Positions 58,328 through 64,000 of a stretch of 64,000 nt of DNA are shown here, in pieces. The DNA comes from Rhizobium sp. RU20A (GTDB lineage: Bacteria; Pseudomonadota; Alphaproteobacteria; Rhizobiales; Rhizobiaceae), in the NCBI RefSeq assembly GCF_900155885.1, contig NZ_FTMB01000001.1, positions 1,364,001 through 1,428,000 of the forward strand, read 5' to 3'. Within the stretch, counting starts at the first letter, position 1, and the number at the start of each line of letters is the position of its first letter. The position numbers and the translations under genes were made by a program. The notes below the pieces were generated by a model, which saw nothing but the letters and a program-made list of their open reading frames with translations, did not search any database and had not been told where the DNA came from.

Positions 58328-59827
58328 TCATCCCAAGGTGCGCTCCACGGCCTTGTGCCAGCCCTTGAGTTTCGCCTTGCGGGTCTTCTCGTCCATGGAG
58401 GGTTCGAAACAGCGGTCGCGCTTCCAGGTGGCGGCAAAGCCCTTGCGGTCCGGCCAGACACCGGCACGGCTGCCGGCAAGCCAGGCGACGCCGAGCGCGG
58501 TCGTCTCCAGGATAACGGGCCGGTCGACCGGCGCATCGAGAAGGTCGGCAAGCCGCTGCATCGTCCAGTCGGAGGCCACCATCCCGCCATCGACGCGCAG
58601 CACCGTTTCCTTCTCGCCCTTCCCGCCCTTCTTCTTCCAGTCCTTGTGCATGGCGTCCAGGAGGTCCCGGGTCTGGTAACAGACGGCCTCGAGCGCCGCG
58701 CGGGCGAATTCCGCCGGCCCGGTATTGCGCGTCATGCCATAGACGGCGCCGCGCGCCTCGGGATCCCAGTGCGGTGCACCAAGGCCGGTAAAGGCGGGCA
58801 CCAGATAGACCTCCTGCGTCGGATCGGCCTTTTCGGCGAGCGCACCCGTTTCGGAGGCGGACTTGATGATCCCCAGCCCGTCGCGCAGCCATTGAACGGC
58901 CGCGCCGGCGATGAAGATCGAGCCCTCCAGCGCATAGGTGGTCTTGCCGTCAAGACGGTAGGCGATGGTGGTCAGAAGCCGGTTCTTGGACGGCACCATG
59001 TCGGCACCCGTGTTCAGAATGGCGAAGCAGCCCGTGCCATAGGTCGATTTCATCATGCCCGGCTCGAAACAGGCCTGGCCGATGGTCGCCGCCTGCTGGT
59101 CGCCGGCAACGCCCAGGATCGGGATCTCGGCGCCGAACAGCGCAGGGTCGGTCACGCCGAAATCGGCGGCGCAATCCAGCACCTCCGGCAGGATCTCGGC
59201 GGGCACGTCGAGGATCATCATCAGATCCTCGTCCCATTTGTTCTTGGCGATATTGTAAAGCAGCGTGCGCGAAGCGTTGGTGGCGTCGGTCACGAAGGAC
59301 TTGCCGCCGGTCAGCCGCCAGATCAGGAAGGTATCGATGGTGCCGAAGCAGAGTTCGCCCTTCTCCGCCCGCTTGCGCGCCCCCTTCACATTGTCGAGCA
59401 GCCAGGCGATCTTGGTGCCGGAAAAATAAGGGTCGAGCAAAAGACCGGTCTTCTTGGTGAAGGTCGCTTCGAGATCGGCCTTCTTCAGCTTGTCGCAATG
59501 GCCAGCAGTGCGGCGGTCCTGCCAGACGATGGCGCGGTGCACGGGCTCGCCGGTCGCGCGATCCCACAACACGACCGTTTCGCGCTGATTGGTGATGCCG
59601 ATGGCGGAAATGTCCGAGGCCGAGAGCTTCGCCTTCTCCAGCGCCTGCTTCACGGTCGTCACCACCGTGTCCCAGATCTCTTCGGGATCATGCTCCACCC
59701 AGCCGGATTTCGGATAATGCTGGGTGAATTCCTTCTGCCCGACGCCCACCACCTTCTGATCCGCATCGAAGATGATGGCGCGGCTCGATGTGGTGCCCTG
59801 GTCGATGGCGAGAACGTAGCCTGCCAT
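58328..59827 (-). CDS. glpK: Glycerol kinase
   Basis: 499 residues, the usual FGGY-kinase length. It makes sn-glycerol 3-phosphate from glycerol and ATP. The start [20 protein letters not shown] contains the phosphate-binding [28 protein letters not shown] follows, and the C-terminal ATPase half has [28 protein letters not shown] lies just before the ATG. Glycerol transporter or dehydrogenase genes are not adjacent. It is divergent from bdhA over 231 bp. Confidence 0.96.
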   Translation of the reverse strand: MAGYVLAIDQGTTSSRAIIFDADQKVVGVGQKEFTQHYPKSGWVEHDPEEIWDTVVTTVKQALEKAKLSASDISAIGITNQRETVVLWDRATGEPVHRAIVWQDRRTAGHCDKLKKADLEATFTKKTGLLLDPYFSGTKIAWLLDNVKGARKRAEKGELCFGTIDTFLIWRLTGGKSFVTDATNASRTLLYNIAKNKWDEDLMMILDVPAEILPEVLDCAADFGVTDPALFGAEIPILGVAGDQQAATIGQACFEPGMMKSTYGTGCFAILNTGADMVPSKNRLLTTIAYRLDGKTTYALEGSIFIAGAAVQWLRDGLGIIKSASETGALAEKADPTQEVYLVPAFTGLGAPHWDPEARGAVYGMTRNTGPAEFARAALEAVCYQTRDLLDAMHKDWKKKGGKGEKETVLRVDGGMVASDWTMQRLADLLDAPVDRPVILETTALGVAWLAGSRAGVWPDRKGFAATWKRDRCFEPSMDEKTRKAKLKGWHKAVERTLG

Positions 59828-60058
59828 GGTCTTCTCCTCCCGTGGGCAGGCCCTCCCCGGCGCGCCCGATGATTTCGCTGGATTTCAATACAAGCCAAAA
59901 ACGAATGTCAAACGAAAACAAACGCGCCCTTCGAACGCCTGCCATCGGTTGAAAACCGGCATGGACAGTCACCCCGGTTTGGGCATAGTCTGGTCTCTGT
60001 TGCGATGCAAAAACAAGATCAAATCCGCAATCCGCATCGCTTCCGGGAGAGAGACGAA

Positions 60059-60835
60059 ATGACGAGAACAGCGGTTGTCACGGGGTCCACGAGCGGTATC
60101 GGCCTTGCGGTGGCGCTGGGCTTTGCCGCGGAAGGCGCAAATGTCGTGCTGAACGGCTTTGGCTCGACCGACGAGATCGCCGCCTGCATCGACAAGGTGA
60201 AGGCCGCCGGTGCGGCACAGGTTGTCCACAACCCCGCCGATATGACGAAGCCGGCCGAGATTGCCGCGATGATCGAGGAGGCTGCCAGCCGCTTCGGCAG
60301 CGTCGATGTGCTCGTCAACAATGCCGGCATTCAATATGTCGAGAAGATCGAGGATTTCCCGATCGAGAAGTGGGATGCGATCATCGCGATCAACCTCTCC
60401 TCGGCCTTCCACACGATTCGCGCCGCCGTGCCGCACATGAAGAAGGCCGGCACCGGCCGCATCATCAACATCGCCTCGGCCCACGGCCTCGTCGCCTCGC
60501 CCTTCAAGTCCGCTTACGTCGCTGCCAAGCACGGCATTCTCGGCCTGACGAAGACGGTCGCGCTGGAAGTTGCCGAGGCCGGCATCACCGTCAACGCCAT
60601 CTGCCCCGGCTATGTGCTGACGCCGCTCGTTCAGCGCCAGATCCCCGATCAGGCCAAGACGCGCGGCATCACAGAAGAGCAGGTCATCAACGACGTGATG
60701 CTGAAGGCGCAGCCGACCAAGGCATTCGTGACGGTCGAGCAGGTGGCGGCGCTGGCGACCTTCCTCGCCTCCGATGCCGCCGCCCAGATCACCGGCACGC
60801 ACCAGTCCATCGACGGCGGCTGGACAGCGCAGTAG
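60059..60835 (+). CDS. bdhA: D-3-hydroxybutyrate dehydrogenase
   Basis: 258 residues from ATG 60059. Short-chain dehydrogenase: the NAD site is TGSTSGIGLAVALGF (~8-22), NNAGIQ is near 86, and the active Ser, Tyr and Lys are in NIASAHGLVASPFKSAYVAAK. The substrate region VQRQIPDQAKTRGITEEQVI matches BdhA. It oxidises 3-hydroxybutyrate released from polyhydroxybutyrate to acetoacetate. In S. meliloti bdhA precedes xdhA2 and xdhB2 in one operon; the same order is seen here, with 88 bp before xdhA. Confidence 0.93.
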   Translation: MTRTAVVTGSTSGIGLAVALGFAAEGANVVLNGFGSTDEIAACIDKVKAAGAAQVVHNPADMTKPAEIAAMIEEAASRFGSVDVLVNNAGIQYVEKIEDFPIEKWDAIIAINLSSAFHTIRAAVPHMKKAGTGRIINIASAHGLVASPFKSAYVAAKHGILGLTKTVALEVAEAGITVNAICPGYVLTPLVQRQIPDQAKTRGITEEQVINDVMLKAQPTKAFVTVEQVAALATFLASDAAAQITGTHQSIDGGWTAQ

Positions 60836-60845
60836 ACTCTGCCGA

Positions 60846-60869
60846 GCCGGCCGCGGGAGAACGGCCGGC
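60846..60869 (+). terminator. Hairpin between bdhA and xdhA
   Basis: GCCGGCCG (60846-60853) and CGGCCGGC (60862-60869) are perfect arms with an 8-base loop, 10 bases after the bdhA stop. It may be a partial terminator that lets some transcription reach xdhA. Confidence 0.55.
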
Positions 60870-60923
60870 GACGCGCTGAAGACGAGATGCCGGATCAACC
60901 GGCCAGTGTGACGAAGGGGTTCG

Positions 60924-62399
60924 ATGAGCGAGACCGCCAACACCATCCGCTTTCTGCTGAACGACACCGAAGTGGCGCTGTCGGAGGTGCATCCGACCGA
61001 AACGTTGCTGGATTATCTGAGGCTGAACCGACGGCTGACCGGCACCAAGGAAGGCTGCGCTGAGGGCGATTGCGGCGCCTGCACGGTGCTCGTCGGCCGC
61101 ATCGTGGATGGCGCGCTCGCCTACGAAGGCGTCAATGCCTGCATCCGCTTCGTCGGCTCGCTCAACGCCACCCATGTGGTCACGGTCGAGCATCTCGCCG
61201 GCAAGGATGGCGCGCTGCATCCGGTGCAGCAGGCGATGGTCGATTATCACGGCTCGCAATGCGGCTTCTGCACGCCGGGTTTCGTCATGTCACTCTACGG
61301 CCTGTGGCTTTCCAACGACAACCCGTCGCGCGCCGCGATCGAAAAAGCCCTGCAAGGCAATCTCTGTCGCTGCACGGGCTACGAGCCGATCGTCAAGGCG
61401 GCGGAAGCGGCGGCAAAAGCGCGGCCCGCCGACGTCTTCGACCCCATTGAAAAGACACGCGAAATGGTGCGCAAGCGTCTCGCCGAAATGAAGGGCGACC
61501 AGACCATCGTCACCGGCAAGGGCGACCAGCGCCTCATGGTGCCGCAGACCCCGGCAGCGCTCGCCGACATTCTCTCCGAGCACCACACCGCCACCATCGT
61601 TGCCGGCTCCACCGATGTCGGCCTCTGGGTGACGAAGCAGATGCGGGCGCTGAACCCCGTCGTCTTCATCACCGGCATCGATGCGCTTCAGACGATCACT
61701 GAAACGCCGGACGGCATCACCATCGGCGCGGGCGTCAGCTATTCACGCGCCTTCGCGGCCCTTTCCAGTCTGCACCCCGCGCTCGGCCGGCTCATTGACC
61801 GCATCGGCGGCGATCAGGTGCGCAACATGGGCACGATCGGCGGCAACATCGCAAACGGTTCCCCGATCGGCGATACGCCGCCTGCCCTCATCGCCCTCGG
61901 CGCATCCGTCAAACTGACGGCCCGTACCGGCAGCCGGGCACTGGCGCTCGAAGATTTCTTCATCGAATACGGCCGGCAGGATCGCCGCAAGGACGAGTTC
62001 GTGGAAAGTGTCTTCGTGCCCGCGCCGAAGCGGGGCGAACATTACGCCGTCTACAAAATCTCCAAGCGTCGCGACGAGGATATCTCGGCACTCTGCGGCG
62101 CCTTCCGCATTGCCCTTGCCGGCGACGGCACTGTCACATCCGCCACCATCGCTTTCGGGGGCATGGCCGGCACGCCGAAGCGGGCAAAGGCGGTCGAAGC
62201 CGCCCTGATCGGCAAGCGCTGGACGGAAGAGACGGTCAGTGCCGCCCGCGCCGGCTTCGAAGCCGATTACCAGCCGCTGACCGACTGGCGCGCGACAGCT
62301 GCCTACCGCCTGCTGACGGCGAAAAACCTGGTGACGCGCTTCTACCTGGAAACGACGGGCGAGCGCGCCGAACTCGTCCGCTATGAGGGAGTGGCCTGA
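60924..62399 (+). CDS. xdhA: Xanthine dehydrogenase small subunit (Fe-S and FAD)
   Basis: 491 residues. The first [2Fe-2S] cluster has CAEGDCGACTVLVG (~50-63) and the second has CGFCTPGFVM with GNLCRCTGYEPI. The FAD domain shows TIVAGSTDVGLWV and GTIGGNIANGSPIGDTPPAL. It forms the electron-transfer subunit that passes hydroxylation electrons to NAD+. Its TGA overlaps the XdhB ATG by one base (TGATG). A plant/animal-style single chain is split here into two subunits, as usual in bacteria. Confidence 0.96.
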   Translation: MSETANTIRFLLNDTEVALSEVHPTETLLDYLRLNRRLTGTKEGCAEGDCGACTVLVGRIVDGALAYEGVNACIRFVGSLNATHVVTVEHLAGKDGALHPVQQAMVDYHGSQCGFCTPGFVMSLYGLWLSNDNPSRAAIEKALQGNLCRCTGYEPIVKAAEAAAKARPADVFDPIEKTREMVRKRLAEMKGDQTIVTGKGDQRLMVPQTPAALADILSEHHTATIVAGSTDVGLWVTKQMRALNPVVFITGIDALQTITETPDGITIGAGVSYSRAFAALSSLHPALGRLIDRIGGDQVRNMGTIGGNIANGSPIGDTPPALIALGASVKLTARTGSRALALEDFFIEYGRQDRRKDEFVESVFVPAPKRGEHYAVYKISKRRDEDISALCGAFRIALAGDGTVTSATIAFGGMAGTPKRAKAVEAALIGKRWTEETVSAARAGFEADYQPLTDWRATAAYRLLTAKNLVTRFYLETTGERAELVRYEGVA

Positions 62400-64000
62400 T
62401 GGACGGATCGACCTTCGAGGACCGCAAGGCCGTCAACGGCCGCATGCACACCAAGCTGCGCCACGACAGCGCCCACAAGCATGTGGCCGGCACCGCCGAC
62501 TACATCGACGACATCCCGGAACCCGCAGGCACGCTGCATGGCGCGCTCGGCATGACCGACCGGGCCCATGCCGAAATCGTCGCCATGGATCTTTCCGCCG
62601 TCATCGCGACGCCGGGCGTCGTTGCCGTGCTCACGGCCCGCGACATGCCGCATTCCAACGACATCTCGCCGAGCCACCTGCATGACGAACCCGTGCTGGC
62701 CGATGGCCTCGTCCAGTTCCACGGCCAGCCTGCCTTTGCCGTCATCGCCGAGACGCGCGACATCGCGCGGCGCGCCGCCCGCAAGGCGAAGATCGAATAC
62801 ACCGATCTGCCGCACGCCACCGACATCCTCGACGCCCGCGCCGCTGGCGGCACGCTGGTCACCAAGCCGCTGACGCTGCGCCGCGGCGAGGCCGATGCGG
62901 AACTGGAAAACGCCGCGCTGCGCCTTCAGGGCAGCATGCGCATTGGTGGGCAGGAGCATTTCTACCTCGAAAGCCACATCGCCTTCGCCATTCCCGGCGA
63001 GGATGACGAGGTGACAGTCTGGTCCTCCACCCAGCACCCGAGCGAGGTGCAGCACATGGTGGCCCATGTGCTCGGCGTGCCCTCCAATGCCGTCACCGTG
63101 CAGGTGCGCCGCATGGGCGGCGGCTTCGGCGGCAAGGAAACGCAGGGCAACCAGTTTGCCGTGCTCGCCGCCGTCGCGGCCAAGAAGCTGAAGCGCCCGG
63201 TAAAATTCCGCCCCGACCGCGACGAGGACATGAGCGCCACCGGCAAGCGCCACGATTTCCTCGTCGAATACGATGTCGGCTTCGATACCGAGGGCCGCAT
63301 TCAGGCCGTTAAGGCGAACTACGCGGCCCGCTGCGGCTATTCCTCGGACCTTTCCGGCCCGGTCACCGACCGCGCTCTCTTCCACGCCGACAATGCCTAC
63401 TTCTATCCGCATGTCACGCTGACCTCGGAGCCCTTAAAGACGAACACCGTCTCCAACACCGCCTATCGCGGTTTCGGCGGCCCCCAGGGCATGGTCGGCG
63501 GCGAGCGCATCATAGAAGAGATCGCCTACAGGCTCGGCGTCGATCCGCTCGAGATCCGCAAGCGCAATTTCTACGGCGAGGTCGGATCCGGCCGGGACCT
63601 GACGCCCTACCACCAGACGGTGGAGGACAATATCGCCCCGCGCATCGTCGCGGAACTGGAAGAGACGAGCCACTACCAGGCCCGCCGCGCCGCGATCCTC
63701 GCCTTCAACAGGACAAGCCGCGTCATCCGCAAGGGCATCGCGCTGACGCCGGTGAAATTCGGCATCTCCTTCACCATGACCGCCTTCAACCAGGCGGGCG
63801 CGCTGGTGCATGTCTATCAGGATGGATCGATCCACCTGAACCATGGCGGCACGGAAATGGGCCAGGGCCTCTACACCAAGGTCGCGCAGGTGCTGGCCGA
63901 TGCCTTCCAGGTCGATATCGACCGGGTCAAGATCACCGCCACGACCACCGGCAAGGTGCCGAACACCTCCGCCACCGCCGCCTCCTCCGGCTCCGACCTC
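62399..64000 (+). CDS. xdhB: Xanthine dehydrogenase molybdopterin subunit, cut by window end
   Basis: The first 534 codons of a gene that normally runs to ~780. The start MDGSTFEDRKAVNGRMHTKL is at ATG 62399, one base overlapping xdhA. The molybdenum-site motifs GGQEHFYLESH (~182), VQVRRMGGGFGGKETQGNQF, NTAYRGFGGPQGMVGGERI and GTEMGQGLYTKVAQV are present. The frame is still open at base 64000 in KVPNTSATAASSGSDL. This subunit hydroxylates hypoxanthine and xanthine to urate. Maturation would need xdhC-type factors not seen in the window. Confidence 0.96.
   Translation, partial: MDGSTFEDRKAVNGRMHTKLRHDSAHKHVAGTADYIDDIPEPAGTLHGALGMTDRAHAEIVAMDLSAVIATPGVVAVLTARDMPHSNDISPSHLHDEPVLADGLVQFHGQPAFAVIAETRDIARRAARKAKIEYTDLPHATDILDARAAGGTLVTKPLTLRRGEADAELENAALRLQGSMRIGGQEHFYLESHIAFAIPGEDDEVTVWSSTQHPSEVQHMVAHVLGVPSNAVTVQVRRMGGGFGGKETQGNQFAVLAAVAAKKLKRPVKFRPDRDEDMSATGKRHDFLVEYDVGFDTEGRIQAVKANYAARCGYSSDLSGPVTDRALFHADNAYFYPHVTLTSEPLKTNTVSNTAYRGFGGPQGMVGGERIIEEIAYRLGVDPLEIRKRNFYGEVGSGRDLTPYHQTVEDNIAPRIVAELEETSHYQARRAAILAFNRTSRVIRKGIALTPVKFGISFTMTAFNQAGALVHVYQDGSIHLNHGGTEMGQGLYTKVAQVLADAFQVDIDRVKITATTTGKVPNTSATAASSGSDL

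Noticed and set aside
1-64000. Search for tRNA, rRNA, CRISPR arrays, phage or transposon genes and clustered defence systems
   Set aside because: No T-loop-like tRNA pattern, spaced direct repeats, integrase, transposase or defence domains were recognised by eye. A tool search could still find a missed short RNA.

Overview
The window looks like a stretch of the main chromosome of a high-GC alphaproteobacterium of the order Hyphomicrobiales, family Rhizobiaceae (Rhizobium/Ensifer/Shinella-like). The evidence is a TrpE(G) fusion preceded by a 14-codon trpL with three Trp codons, a choXWV choline importer, a BacA-type peptide transporter, a NolR-like ArsR regulator, a bdhA-xdhA-xdhB cluster, and rhizobial intergenic palindromes. 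The genus is not fixed. No rRNA, tRNA, CRISPR array, prophage, integrase or insertion sequence was recognised. Base composition and codon use look even, so most of this reads as ordinary core and peripheral metabolism.

Layout, left to right. 1-9.1 kb: the end of a DUF4159 gene and a large membrane protein, small enzymes (alpha/beta hydrolase, GNAT, glutathionyl-hydroquinone reductase, NUDIX, metallophosphoesterase), a TPR exported protein, and an ECF sigma/anti-sigma pair. 9.2-12.5 kb: leuA with a newly read leader peptide and attenuator, and benE. 12.6-16.3 kb: a polar amino acid ABC importer and a class C beta-lactamase. 16.3-21 kb: a ClpP paralogue, HupE/UreJ, a DUF2076 protein, a CDF exporter coupled to queF, and a HicAB toxin-antitoxin pair with a perfect operator. 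21-25.9 kb: trpE(G) with its attenuator, then a heme-type TonB receptor under a likely iron-responsive operator. 26-33.9 kb: extensin-like and DUF2333 proteins, cytochrome c, thymidine kinase, choXWV, a HugZ-family protein with two palindromes at its 5' end, and nolR.

34-48 kb is a carbon-use region: a secreted GH9 endoglucanase, an omega-amino acid aminotransferase, an amylosucrase-type GH13, an aldose epimerase, adenine deaminase, a glycosyltransferase, a GH13 alpha-glucosidase, an Ldh-family dehydrogenase and a KDG-type sugar kinase. 48-58 kb holds two Phd/PIN toxin-antitoxin pairs, der with a YfgM-like protein, NnrU, a polysaccharide deacetylase, bacA, an MFS exporter, map and a luciferase-like monooxygenase. 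58.3-64 kb holds glpK and the bdhA-xdhA-xdhB run, whose last gene leaves the window.

Regulation is the richest layer here. There are two ribosome-mediated attenuators (trp, leu), an iron-responsive operator, and perfect inverted repeats at the 5' ends of all three toxin-antitoxin modules and of hugZ. Both complete ABC operons carry an intercistronic hairpin right after the binding-protein gene. I found no convincing wholly new multi-gene system. The best leads are the leuA leader and the double palindrome at hugZ.
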